Made by a program: the position numbers and the translations under genes
Assembly: GCF_003952225.1 (NCBI RefSeq)
Contig: NZ_CP034437.1
Location: 3,982,501 to 4,046,500, forward strand
From: Paenibacillus albus
Lineage (GTDB): Bacteria > Bacillota > Bacilli > Paenibacillales > Paenibacillaceae
DNA: 64,000 bases
Direction: 5' to 3'
Shown: positions 42,410 to 51,439 of the stretch, piece by piece
Layout of the letters: every line of letters begins with the position of its first letter
Numbering within the stretch: the stretch's first letter is position 1
The notes under the pieces: generated by a model
Databases searched by the model: none
What the model was told of the DNA's origin: nothing
The model's input: the letters and a program-made list of their open reading frames with translations, nothing else

Positions 42410-42531
42410 TACCATGACGGATCGGTGACTGTCAATGCCCTTTTTTGCTAAGAGCATGAGGAAGGATATCAGATAACTTTTACCTAATATTACTAATTAT
42501 GGTTTATATTCAAGGACTGGAGGAATGACGA

Positions 42532-44310
42532 ATGCTCCATTTTCAGAGGCCGGATGTCGAACATTTCGCAAGAACTTGCAGCGTGGAAGATTTCACATTC
42601 AGTCCCGATGAAACACAGCTTGTTTTTAGTACAAACATAACGGGTAAGTACAACTTATGGGCCATGGACATGCCCAATCGCTTCCCCTATCAAATCGCAT
42701 TTGCAGATGAGAGCTGCAGTGGACTTCAGTACGATGAACAAGGTCGTTATGTCTTGGTAGGATATGATAAGGACGGCAATGAGAATACGCAGCTTTATGC
42801 TATCCCGCCGAGAGGTGGGCACTTACAACCTTTGCGAGCCACACCAGGTGAACGTCATTTATTCATAGCTTTATCGAAAGACGGCGAACGACTCTACTAC
42901 AATTCTACCAAGGGAAATTCAACGTATTGGAACTCCTATTGCTATCACTTGCAAACAGATCAAGAACAGACACTCACGAGTGGCAGCGACGCAGTAACTG
43001 CCCTGGTTCAAGTAAGCCATTCCGAAACTTCATTCGCATATGTGAAGGTATATTCGAATACATACCAATTGCTCTATATAAGAGTTGGCAACGAAGACCT
43101 GCTTGTGACGCCAAAAACTGACGAAGAGCACGCCGTAACGGCAGCCGTATACACGACCGAAGATGAGATCTATTTGCTTACGAATTACGACTCCGATTAT
43201 TCCTATTTGGCTTCGTTCAACTTAAAGACCAAGGTGTTCTCCAAAGTATGCAGTCTTGAACATGTAGACATGTCCGCGCTCGAATATGACAAATTAAGAA
43301 AACGATTGTATATCGTGGGATCAAAAGGAGTCGAAAACTTCATCTATTGCTATCGTGAAAGTGAACTTTCACACATTAGCGCACCTGTGAGCATCATAAG
43401 CAAGCTATCCGTTTCAAAACAAGGGAATTTGTATATTTTAGGAGAGCGAGCGACACGCCCCAAAAATGTATTTAAGAAAACAATAGATGGCGATTGGGAG
43501 GAACTCACGTTTCTCAGAGTGCCATGCGTGGAAGAAGAACAATTGATTGAGCCTGAAGTCGTATCCTATCAATCGTTTGATGGGACTGCTATAGAGGCGC
43601 TTTATTACCAGGCCAAATCAGATGTCGATAATGAACACCTCATTGTCTGGCCGCACGGTGGGCCGCAGCACGCGGATCGCAAAACATTTCGACCGCTATT
43701 TCAATTTTTGTTGAATAGAGGATATAGCATCTTTTCTCCCAATTTCAGAGGTTCAACAGGGTATGGCCAGCAATTTAAGAAAATGGTTGAAGGAGATTGG
43801 GGACATGGTCCGAGACAGGACATACTCTCAGGCATCGAATGGATGATTGAGCAAGGAAATGCGAAAGCAGATAAATTGTTCATCATGGGCGGAAGCTACG
43901 GCGGGTACATGTCATTGTTGATGATTGGACGCCACCCGGGATATTTCAAGGCATGTGTGGACATGTTTGGTCCTAGCAGCTTATTTACTCTAATTGATTC
44001 GTCGCCCGATTATTGGAAGCCAATGATGGCTCGTTGGATCGGTGATCCAATACGAGACAAAGTGAAGCTTACAGAGGATTCACCGATTAACTACGTAGAT
44101 GATATGGTTACGCCTCTCTTTGTCGTTCAAGGCGCGAATGATCCAAGGGTTACGCGTGGCGAATCGGATCAAATTGTGAAGGCGCTTGAGACGAAAGGAG
44201 TAAAGGTCGATTACGTTCTAATGGAGAACGAGGGGCACGGATTTTCCAAGAAAGAGAATGAGTTGTACGTCTATCGGAGAATTGTAGACTTCTTTAATGC
44301 GTTTATATAA
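42532..44310 (+). CDS. S9-family serine peptidase (prolyl oligopeptidase/acylaminoacyl-peptidase type)
   Basis: A 592-residue peptidase: a beta-propeller of about 350 residues in front of an alpha/beta-hydrolase. The nucleophile is Ser455 in GGSYGGYMS, with Asp in GANDPRVTRG and His in NEGHGF. Without a signal peptide it acts in the cytosol on short peptides. The ATG follows GGAGG. Neighbours are not related, and the gene has its own terminator at 44322, so it is monocistronic. Confidence 0.92.
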   Translation: MLHFQRPDVEHFARTCSVEDFTFSPDETQLVFSTNITGKYNLWAMDMPNRFPYQIAFADESCSGLQYDEQGRYVLVGYDKDGNENTQLYAIPPRGGHLQPLRATPGERHLFIALSKDGERLYYNSTKGNSTYWNSYCYHLQTDQEQTLTSGSDAVTALVQVSHSETSFAYVKVYSNTYQLLYIRVGNEDLLVTPKTDEEHAVTAAVYTTEDEIYLLTNYDSDYSYLASFNLKTKVFSKVCSLEHVDMSALEYDKLRKRLYIVGSKGVENFIYCYRESELSHISAPVSIISKLSVSKQGNLYILGERATRPKNVFKKTIDGDWEELTFLRVPCVEEEQLIEPEVVSYQSFDGTAIEALYYQAKSDVDNEHLIVWPHGGPQHADRKTFRPLFQFLLNRGYSIFSPNFRGSTGYGQQFKKMVEGDWGHGPRQDILSGIEWMIEQGNAKADKLFIMGGSYGGYMSLLMIGRHPGYFKACVDMFGPSSLFTLIDSSPDYWKPMMARWIGDPIRDKVKLTEDSPINYVDDMVTPLFVVQGANDPRVTRGESDQIVKALETKGVKVDYVLMENEGHGFSKKENELYVYRRIVDFFNAFI

Positions 44311-44321
44311 CAAATGAAGCG

Positions 44322-44345
44322 AAGCCGCGCATATCGCGGCTTTTA
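44322..44345 (+). terminator. Terminator after the S9 peptidase
   Basis: AAGCCGCG/CGCGGCTT with a CATAT loop, followed by TT. Its sequence nearly duplicates the terminator at 33179. Confidence 0.8.
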
Positions 44346-44402
44346 GTGCTGCGGCACGTACTTTCGACATTTCGACGGCAAATAGTCCTCCGCGCCTATA
44401 AA

Positions 44403-44418
44403 ATATAACATGTTATAT
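44403..44418. promoter_or_regulatory. ATATAACATGTTATAT palindrome
   Basis: A perfect 16-bp palindrome about 42 bases upstream of the -35 box of the mannanase promoter. It is a plausible operator for an unknown regulator. A related arm, TGTTATAT, recurs at 44454-44461. Confidence 0.55.
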
Positions 44419-44459
44419 CATTTAAACCTAGTATGATGGATATAAATGTCTATGTTATA

Positions 44460-44489
44460 TTGACATTATATCAATATATTCTATATTAT
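44460..44489 (+). promoter_or_regulatory. Promoter of the mannanase gene
   Basis: TTGACA (44460-44465) and TATATT (44482-44487, 16-base spacer) or TATTAT (44484-44489, 18-base spacer). An ATATTGA/TCAATAT inverted repeat (44457-44477) overlaps the -35 box. The leader to the TTG at 44565 would be about 70 bases. Confidence 0.6.
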
Positions 44490-44564
44490 GGGAAGACTGA
44501 AGCCGATCGTTCATTCACATGCGAGCAGGCTTTAAGTGTAGTCAAATATAGAGGAGGACTGAAA

Positions 44565-47500
44565 TTGACCAGTACGATCAGAATAACCAAGCTTATTGTT
44601 CTACCTATTGCACTTGCGCTTTCGATTGCTCCGTTAATGCCTAGTGGAATCCCGCATGCTCATGCCTTTGAAGCCGCGGATGCCCAGACAGCGATTGAGT
44701 CGTATAACGCTGCTTTCTGGGATGCAAACGCCAAGTATTTCTGGAAAACCTCTAATCATGACGGATATATGGATTTCTGGGTGGAGGCTGAGCTGTGGGA
44801 GCTTGTCATGGATGCCTATCAGAAAGCGACCGATCCGGCTCTAAAGGCGCAGCTTCGTACCCAAATTGACGATGTGTTCGACGGAGCCGTATCGAAGTAT
44901 GGACAGGACTGGAAGAATAACACGTTTAACGACGATATCATGTGGTGGGCGATGGGAAGCGCCAGAGCCTATCAGATTACGAATGATCCGAAATACCTCG
45001 AGAGAGCGGAATATTATTTTAACTATGTGTATGATACGCAGTGGGACGACGAGTTTGCCGGGGGCGGCATCTGGTGGAAGAGCGATGACCGTACGACGAA
45101 GAATGCTTGCATTAACTTCCCTGCTGCCGAAGCTGCTGTATTCTTATATAACGCGACGCATAACGATCGCTACAAGGATGCCGCCGAGAAAATCTACCGT
45201 TGGGGAAAAACCATGCTGACGGATGGAAAGGGTAAAGTGTTCGACCGTATCGAGACGCAAAATGGGTCGATTCCAGATGCGACTCACTATAACCAAGGTA
45301 CGTTTATCGGAGCGGCCACGGGTCTCTATCAAGTAACAGGCGACAACGTGTATCTGGATGACGCGATCGCCGCAGCTAAGTTTACGAAAGAGAAGCTGGT
45401 AGATGAGAATAAGCTGCTGCGCTATGAAGGTCCTAACGGCGACTTAAAAGGCGGCAAGACGATACTTGTTCGTAATCTCGGGTATCTTCAACAGGCTGTT
45501 AATGCCCGCGAGGAGAGCACTTACAAGTCATTTGCAGACAGCTATAACGAATGGCTAGCCTTTAATACGGATATGGCATGGAGCCACAGGAATAATACCA
45601 ATCTAGTGGATGGCAACTGGGCGGGGCAGCAGCTCTCCGGAACGTTCGAAGCTTGGAGCTCTGCAGCAGCAGTGGAAGCGTTAACGGTGCTCAAGCCGCA
45701 TAATAATGTACTCGTCTATACACGCAAGGATCCGTACAACAAGATCGAAGCAGAGAACTTCAATATCGTGAACGGTCCGGGAATGGAAGGCAGCATAGAA
45801 GGCTCGCTTCAGCTTGGCGGCATTAAGGATGGCTATTATGCAGCTTATAAAAATGTGGATTTTGGTTCGGGAGAAGGTGCAAGCGGTTTCATTGCGCGGG
45901 CGTCGAGCGGTACAGGCGGCGGTAATATTGAAGTCAGACTTGATGCGGTTGATGGACCGAAGGTAGGCACTGTACATGTTGAAGGCACCGGCGGCTGGAA
46001 CAATTTCATTGATGCCGGCTCGCTGCTGAAGGACGAGCAAGGCACGACCAGCTCAGTGACTGGCGTTCATGACGTTTATCTCGTATTCAAGAAAACGAAC
46101 GATGACTATTTGTTCAATTTGAACTGGTTCAAATTTACGAAGTCCGATCCGACCAAGACCGATGCTTATGCCAAGCTGCAGGCAGAGAACTTTGCAAGCA
46201 GCGACGGGCTGGGCGTTGACGGTTCCGGGCAATTCGCGGATGGGATTCACAATAATGCCTATGCCTCATATAGCGGGATTGATTTTGGCTCCGGTGCGGC
46301 AGGTATTACGTTACACCTCGCAAGCGGTAATCAAGGCGGCTCCGTAGAAGTGAAGCTCGACAGCCTGGACGGTCCGTCGGTTGGCGAGATCGACATACCG
46401 GCACTCGGCAGCTGGGATAATTGGGTCGATATCGCCTCGATAATCGACGATACGAAGGCTGTTGGCATTCATGATGTATATCTGATCTTCCATGGAGCTG
46501 ACGGCAACGACTATCCGTGCAATCTGGACTGGTTCACTTTCTCATCTATTAAAGGTAAGGCAAGGGATGCTTACAGCAAGCTGGAGGCGGAGAATTTCAC
46601 GAACGCCGTTAATGTAGGTACGGAGAACGGCGGTAATCAGACGTACTTAGCAGGCGTGTATGGTCCTAATAATCCTTACGCGATGTACAACTATATCGAT
46701 TTTGGCGATGTAAGTCCGACCGAATTCCACATTCAAGCAGCAAGTGCTACAAGCGGCGGCACCATCGAGGCGCGCATCGACGGCATGAACGGGCCGGTAA
46801 TAGCGACGGCTAAGGTAAGCGGAACAGGTGGCTGGCAGACATTCAAAGTGTTTGATGGCGAAGTCACGGCTGCGGCTCCTGTAACGGGCAGGCATCTCGT
46901 TTATCTCATGTTCAAAGGCAATGACTGGTTATACAACTTTGACAAATTCACCTTTGGTGATCCATCCGTGTTTACGGCGGCGCCTCCTGTGACTGAGCCT
47001 GTCAATGATCATATCGCACCAGGTGATGTAGAGAACGTGAACGTGATCCGTAATAACAGCGAGATGACTGTGAAATGGGATGGCCCGTATGATATTGATG
47101 CTGACGTTGTGCACGTCGCGCTGCTTCATGACGGAGAGCAGGTAGGTGATGTCCGTGAAGTGAAGCGCGGGATTCAGACGGCCGTATTTAATGACATTAA
47201 AGACGATCAGGTCTATTCGCTTCGGATCAGCGCCGCTGACAAATCCGGCAATGAATCGACAGGCATTACTGTACTAGCGAAGGTTGCGCCCGTCTATTCC
47301 TTGACTGTGAATGGAGTAGCTTTAACGGAAGGCGCGGCGGTAGAAGATGACGGTTATATCCGCTTCCAAGCAGCGAATGGCCCGAGTGCGATCGTTAAAG
47401 CCATTCTGACCTTTGACGGCAAAACTTACCCAGTAACGTCCAACGCTTCGAATGAAAGCAGTATCGCGCTTGCCGGCCAGTTAGGGGCAAGAACCGTGAC

Positions 47501-47816
47501 GGTCGAAGTTGAGGATGCAGCAGGGAACAAGCTGAAGAAGACAATTACCATTCAAGTTAAGACGAGCATCGGTAGTCTGAACAATCTCGTTGCCAGGTAC
47601 AAGGCTGCTAACGAAATCAGCAATTCACTGGCTTCGCAGTTGACGAACAGTCTGGATCAGGCGCAGCATCAGTTGGATAAGGGCAAGCGCGATCAAGCGG
47701 AGAAGTTTATAAACAAATTCATCGATCAGGTTAATAAGGAGAAGAAGAATAACGTTTCGGATAAAGCGAAGGCCGTATTCATCACGGACGGTCAGTCAAT
47801 TCTTGCAAGCCTATAG
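44565..47816 (+). CDS. Secreted GH76 endo-alpha-1,6-mannanase with three CBM6-like modules
   Basis: A 1083-residue exported enzyme. It starts at TTG after GAGGAGG; the signal peptide ends near AHAF. The GH76 catalytic domain (about 33-390) has the Asp-Asp pair at 123-124 (FNDDIMWWAMGSARAY). Then three CBM6-like modules (about 390-534, 534-669, 669-805), each opening Y-x-K-x-E/Q-AENF, an FN3-like domain (about 815-905), an Ig-like stretch, and a helical FIMAH-like C-terminus (about 1000-1083). It would cleave alpha-1,6-mannan outside the cell; products may feed the GH38 enzyme. Confidence 0.9.
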   Translation: MTSTIRITKLIVLPIALALSIAPLMPSGIPHAHAFEAADAQTAIESYNAAFWDANAKYFWKTSNHDGYMDFWVEAELWELVMDAYQKATDPALKAQLRTQIDDVFDGAVSKYGQDWKNNTFNDDIMWWAMGSARAYQITNDPKYLERAEYYFNYVYDTQWDDEFAGGGIWWKSDDRTTKNACINFPAAEAAVFLYNATHNDRYKDAAEKIYRWGKTMLTDGKGKVFDRIETQNGSIPDATHYNQGTFIGAATGLYQVTGDNVYLDDAIAAAKFTKEKLVDENKLLRYEGPNGDLKGGKTILVRNLGYLQQAVNAREESTYKSFADSYNEWLAFNTDMAWSHRNNTNLVDGNWAGQQLSGTFEAWSSAAAVEALTVLKPHNNVLVYTRKDPYNKIEAENFNIVNGPGMEGSIEGSLQLGGIKDGYYAAYKNVDFGSGEGASGFIARASSGTGGGNIEVRLDAVDGPKVGTVHVEGTGGWNNFIDAGSLLKDEQGTTSSVTGVHDVYLVFKKTNDDYLFNLNWFKFTKSDPTKTDAYAKLQAENFASSDGLGVDGSGQFADGIHNNAYASYSGIDFGSGAAGITLHLASGNQGGSVEVKLDSLDGPSVGEIDIPALGSWDNWVDIASIIDDTKAVGIHDVYLIFHGADGNDYPCNLDWFTFSSIKGKARDAYSKLEAENFTNAVNVGTENGGNQTYLAGVYGPNNPYAMYNYIDFGDVSPTEFHIQAASATSGGTIEARIDGMNGPVIATAKVSGTGGWQTFKVFDGEVTAAAPVTGRHLVYLMFKGNDWLYNFDKFTFGDPSVFTAAPPVTEPVNDHIAPGDVENVNVIRNNSEMTVKWDGPYDIDADVVHVALLHDGEQVGDVREVKRGIQTAVFNDIKDDQVYSLRISAADKSGNESTGITVLAKVAPVYSLTVNGVALTEGAAVEDDGYIRFQAANGPSAIVKAILTFDGKTYPVTSNASNESSIALAGQLGARTVTVEVEDAAGNKLKKTITIQVKTSIGSLNNLVARYKAANEISNSLASQLTNSLDQAQHQLDKGKRDQAEKFINKFIDQVNKEKKNNVSDKAKAVFITDGQSILASL

Positions 47817-47834
47817 AAAAGCTAGATAGTGAAT

Positions 47835-47880
47835 ACGACAAAACAGCCGGCTTATGGGAGCGGCTGTTTTGTCGTTATTA
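47835..47880. terminator. Bidirectional terminator after the mannanase
   Basis: A perfect 15-bp stem, ACGACAAAACAGCCG with its complement, with an 11-base loop. Confidence 0.9.
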
Positions 47881-48034
47881 GACAGGATGGTCATGATATT
47901 AAAGTTGGAGGTCGTTTTAGTAGTAGGCAGCAAGCTCTCTCTTCCACTACAATGAAATTGTGAGAGGTCTCTATTGATTTTGGTTTGTGAGCTTAACTGT
48001 GCATCGCGAATGAAATGACATAGGAGGGTAAAGT

Positions 48035-49306
48035 ATGGGAAGTATTTACTATCAGATCACGGAGGTAACAGACTACGGTCCATTCGTGACTAAGCTTGTG
48101 CTGCCTATGAAAGTGAACGTAACCGCAGAAGCGGTGAAGGCGAGCTGTTTCAGTGTCTATGTAGAGCGGAAAGATACGCAGGGAGAAGTATTGCTTCTGC
48201 CGAAGAGCTGGTTCGAGAGGGATGTGAAGATCGCGAGCAAAGGCTACTGTGCGGTGAAAGAGGCTTATCCTTCTTGTCTGGATGGCGTGCGCAGCGCAGA
48301 GGGAGAGTTTGTCACGCTGGAGCTGAAATGCGAGCCGAATGGATTGACATCTACGATAGCTGCAGCTAGCGGAATGCTGAACGAGTTTGTCATCAGCGAT
48401 TTCAAGGTTACGCAAATTGCGGAGATCGCTGCCAATGGGCAGCTATTAAGCGGACTCGAGTTTAACATGTACGCTGGCAATACGATGAAACAGACGGAAG
48501 GTTTTCTTCAAGGGATCTCATCTTATGTCGAAGAACCGTTAAAGTACGGCTATTACGTACCGCAGACCGGGAACGGTAAGCGCCCCTTGATCATATGGCT
48601 GCATGGTGGCGGAGAAGGCGGTCAAGATCCGGCTATCGCTTATGCAGGTAACAAGGTTGTTAACTTGGCAAGCGATACGATTCAGTCCAAGTTTGGCGGA
48701 GCTTTCGTGCTCGTACCGCAATCGCCGACATTCTGGATGAATGATGGGATTGAAGTTCTTGGCAGGTCAGGAAAAACGATCTACGTCAGCGCATTAAAAG
48801 CGCTGATCGATGAGTTCATCGCCAGCAATGATTCGTCGATTGACACCAACCGCATCTACATCGGCGGCTGTTCCAATGGCGGATTTATGACCATGCGGAT
48901 GCTCATCGATTATCCGGATTTCTTCGCAGGTGCTTATCCGATATGCGAAGCGCTGTTCGATGAAACCATCAGTGACGAAAATATTAAATCAATAAAACAT
49001 ATCCCGATATGGTTTACTCATGCCAAAGATGATAACATCGTGAATCCGGAAGAAACGGCAGTTCCGACCTATAACCGTTTGATAGAGGCAGGTGCAAAGC
49101 ACGTACACTTCTCTTATTTCGACCAAGTGGTTGATTTGCACGAATTGTTCGCAGGCGAAGAAGGTAAACCATACGTCTATCATGGTCACTTCTCTTGGAT
49201 CTATGCCTTGAACGACGACTGTCGCCTGGATTATAACGGTAAGCCGGTGATGGAGGATGGCAAGGAAGTCACACTCATGACGTGGTTGGCCAAGCAGAGC
49301 TTGTAA
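48035..49306 (+). CDS. Alpha/beta-hydrolase esterase with N-terminal Ig-like domain
   Basis: A 423-residue protein: a beta-sandwich of about 150 residues and then an alpha/beta-hydrolase with IIWLHGGGEGGQD (oxyanion region), Ser280 in GGCSNGGFM, Asp in HAKDDNIV and His in YHGHFSW. There is no signal peptide, so it is cytosolic. GGAGGG is before the ATG. Related enzymes are PHB-depolymerase-like or peptidase-like esterases. It follows the mannanase and may remove acyl groups from imported oligosaccharides, but that is inference. Confidence 0.8.
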   Translation: MGSIYYQITEVTDYGPFVTKLVLPMKVNVTAEAVKASCFSVYVERKDTQGEVLLLPKSWFERDVKIASKGYCAVKEAYPSCLDGVRSAEGEFVTLELKCEPNGLTSTIAAASGMLNEFVISDFKVTQIAEIAANGQLLSGLEFNMYAGNTMKQTEGFLQGISSYVEEPLKYGYYVPQTGNGKRPLIIWLHGGGEGGQDPAIAYAGNKVVNLASDTIQSKFGGAFVLVPQSPTFWMNDGIEVLGRSGKTIYVSALKALIDEFIASNDSSIDTNRIYIGGCSNGGFMTMRMLIDYPDFFAGAYPICEALFDETISDENIKSIKHIPIWFTHAKDDNIVNPEETAVPTYNRLIEAGAKHVHFSYFDQVVDLHELFAGEEGKPYVYHGHFSWIYALNDDCRLDYNGKPVMEDGKEVTLMTWLAKQSL

Positions 49307-49330
49307 GGCACGCGCAGAACGGTAAATAAG

Positions 49331-49375
49331 AAGAACCGCCCTGGAGGCATGAGCCTGCTCCTCGCGGTTCTTTTG
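49331..49375 (+). terminator. Terminator after the esterase gene
   Basis: AAGAACCGC/GCGGTTCTT stem with a long loop containing a GGAGGC/GCCTGCTCC inner stem, followed by TT. Confidence 0.75.
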
Positions 49376-49437
49376 CGTAGTTGGCTAGAAACGTATTACA
49401 ATATAAGATAGTAGACACATATGAAAGGGGTGCATCA

Positions 49438-49623
49438 ATGAAAAAGTACAGTCTCATTCGTCCAATCATGCTAATTGCCATCGCGCTCCTATCGAAGAGC
49501 TTGGTTACAAATGTATGCATGCTGCTTGGAATGGAAGCCGACGGCGCCAAAAATATGGGCTTCATTGCGATGATCATCGCTGGAATCATCGTCTTTAGAA
49601 GAACGAGAAGAACTCCGAGATAG
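49438..49623 (+). CDS. Small predicted membrane protein
   Basis: A 61-residue protein with two hydrophobic spans (about residues 9-22 and 42-54) and a basic tail FRRTRRTPR. AAAGGGGTG lies 6-7 bases before the ATG. A promoter TTGCGT-N18-TACAAT (49373-49402) is just upstream. Function unknown; it is flanked by terminators on both sides, so it is monocistronic. Confidence 0.6.
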   Translation: MKKYSLIRPIMLIAIALLSKSLVTNVCMLLGMEADGAKNMGFIAMIIAGIIVFRRTRRTPR

Positions 49624-49646
49624 CGCTTATTCAATCTCAATCGTAC

Positions 49647-49680
49647 AAAACCATTCGTATGTAGTTACGAGTGGTTTTTT
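49647..49680 (+). terminator. Terminator after the small membrane-protein gene
   Basis: AAAACCATTCGTA/TACGAGTGGTTTT stem with one mismatch, followed by TTTT. Confidence 0.8.
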
Positions 49681-49755
49681 GCGTCTGAGGGGTAGAATTC
49701 GAAGCTTCAGAAGGAGATGAAGCGTGAATTTAGAATATGTAGAATATATAGAATA

Positions 49756-50862
49756 ATGGAGGCGAATGAGAGGATGGAGCAGCAGCTTGAAGGAGCAAAG
49801 CCCGAACAAAGGAAGGCTCGGTCGGGAATCATTGACTGCGACGTGCACCCCTACCCTAGAAATGCGGAAGAAATCCGTTCCTACATGAAGCAGCCTTGGC
49901 GGGAACGTTATAACGGAGGAGGACGCGGCTTTTACGGAAATCCCGTGCACGGAGACCGTTTGGATGCAAGACCTCCTCAAGGGGGCCCATCGGGCTCCGA
50001 TCCAGAACTGCTGCGGAAGCAGCTGATCGACGAATATGGATATGCCAATGCGATTCTGATGCCGCGTGCATTCTGTAATCTGCATCCGGATCCAGATTTC
50101 GGAAACGCAATCGCGGCGGCTTTTAACGATTGGCTAGCGGATACGTGGCTCAGCAAATATAATCCGGATGGCGTATTCAAGGGCTCCATTACGGTGAATA
50201 CATCTGATCCGCAGGCCGCAGCGAGTGAGATTGAGCGATGGGCGGGACATCCGCATTTCGTCCAGGTCATGACCGATTCCGGCGCGCGTGCTCCCTTTGG
50301 ACAGCGGCAATTTTATCCCATCTACGAGGCTTGCGAGAAATTCGGACTACCTTTCGCGATTCACCCTGGAACCGATGGGATGGGAATTAATGTGCAGCCG
50401 TCACCGGGGTTCCCGACCCATTACATTGAGTGGCACACTTGTTTGTCTCTCGGATTCCAGGCTCATCTCGTAAGCTTCCTTACGGAAGGCGTATTCGAGC
50501 GGTTTCCGGGCTTTAAGATCGTCCTTGTTGAAGGAGGCGTCTCCTGGCTGGCTCCCTTAATGTGGCGGCTAGACGCGGAATATAAAGCGCTCCGATAGGA
50601 AGTGCCTTGGTTGAAACGCAAGCCTAGCGAATACTTGCGAGAGCATGTGAGGTTGACTTCACAACCGCTGGAAAGACCGGACAACGACGCCCATTTGCTG
50701 CAAATATTCGAAATGATGGACGCGGAGCATATTCTTATGTTTTCCAGCGATTATCCGCACTGGGATTTCGATTCTCCGACCCGCGCTTTTCCTAAGATTC
50801 CAGAGTCGCTGCATCGCCGGATTTTCTTCGAAAATGCGCGTGAATTCTATAAGCTTGAATAG
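49756..50862 (+). pseudogene. Amidohydrolase-2-family enzyme with one in-frame stop
   Basis: A TIM-barrel amidohydrolase of the ACMSD type. The first half has IIDCDVHPYPRN and FAIHPGTDG, and the second half LMFSSDYPHWDFDSPT, providing metal and catalytic residues. Both halves are in the same frame, separated by one TAG at 50596-50598: ...EYKALR, stop, EVPWLKRKPSEYL.... So it is a single nonsense codon (a CAG or AAG ancestor would do). The start is uncertain (ATG 49756 or 49774; ATG 49717 has AAGGAG immediately before it). A Rieske protein gene follows, typical of aromatic-ring pathways. Confidence 0.8.
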
Positions 50863-50877
50863 AAAGAGGCGATTGAC

Positions 50878-51276
50878 ATGGGAAGACACGTCATTGGAGC
50901 AGCCGCCGAATTTCCGGTGGGAACGAGACGGGTGTTGGTAGTCGAGGGACGTCCGATCGGCGTATTCAATGTAAACGGTACTTATTATGCGCTCAAGAAC
51001 AGCTGCCCGCATCAAGGCGCGCCGCTCTGCGTCGGTACCGTAACCGGCATGACTCTTCCATCTGCACCTGGGGAATATGTATACGGCCGGGAAGGCGAGA
51101 TCGTGCGGTGTCCGTGGCATGGCTGGGAGTTTGACATCACGACAGGCAAATCGATTTTTGACCCGCACAAATGTCTGGTCAAGACCTATGAAGTGACGGT
51201 TGAAGCAGAAGAGATCCCTGAAGTGGAAACGTATCCTGTCACTGTTGAATCTGGGACGATCGTTGTGCATATATAG
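50878..51276 (+). CDS. Rieske 2Fe-2S protein
   Basis: A 132-residue single-domain Rieske protein. The cluster ligands are in NSCPHQGAPLC and RCPWHGWEFD, i.e. Cys-x-His and Cys-x-x-His. AAAGAGGCG precedes the ATG, 15 bases after the amidohydrolase stop. It is a small electron carrier or the ferredoxin part of an oxygenase. The N-terminal extension is short and no oxygenase alpha subunit is near. Together with the amidohydrolase it may be a fragment of an aromatic-degradation route, which the stop codon would have disabled. Confidence 0.88.
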   Translation: MGRHVIGAAAEFPVGTRRVLVVEGRPIGVFNVNGTYYALKNSCPHQGAPLCVGTVTGMTLPSAPGEYVYGREGEIVRCPWHGWEFDITTGKSIFDPHKCLVKTYEVTVEAEEIPEVETYPVTVESGTIVVHI

Positions 51277-51298
51277 CTGGTTGACTCGACGTAAACTT

Positions 51299-51325
51299 AA
51301 CCGCTCCTTAGTGAGCGGTTTTTTT
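51299..51325 (+). terminator. Terminator after the Rieske gene
   Basis: AACCGCTC/GAGCGGTT stem with a CTTAGT loop and seven T. Confidence 0.9.
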
Positions 51326-51439
51326 GACCAAATGTTGCATGCATCTATTAATAGTCAAAAGAACACATAGTAATCGCAATCGTAGTAGTTTATGATAAAT
51401 AGGAATATTTACTAGTATAACGAAGCGCAGGTGAAGACG

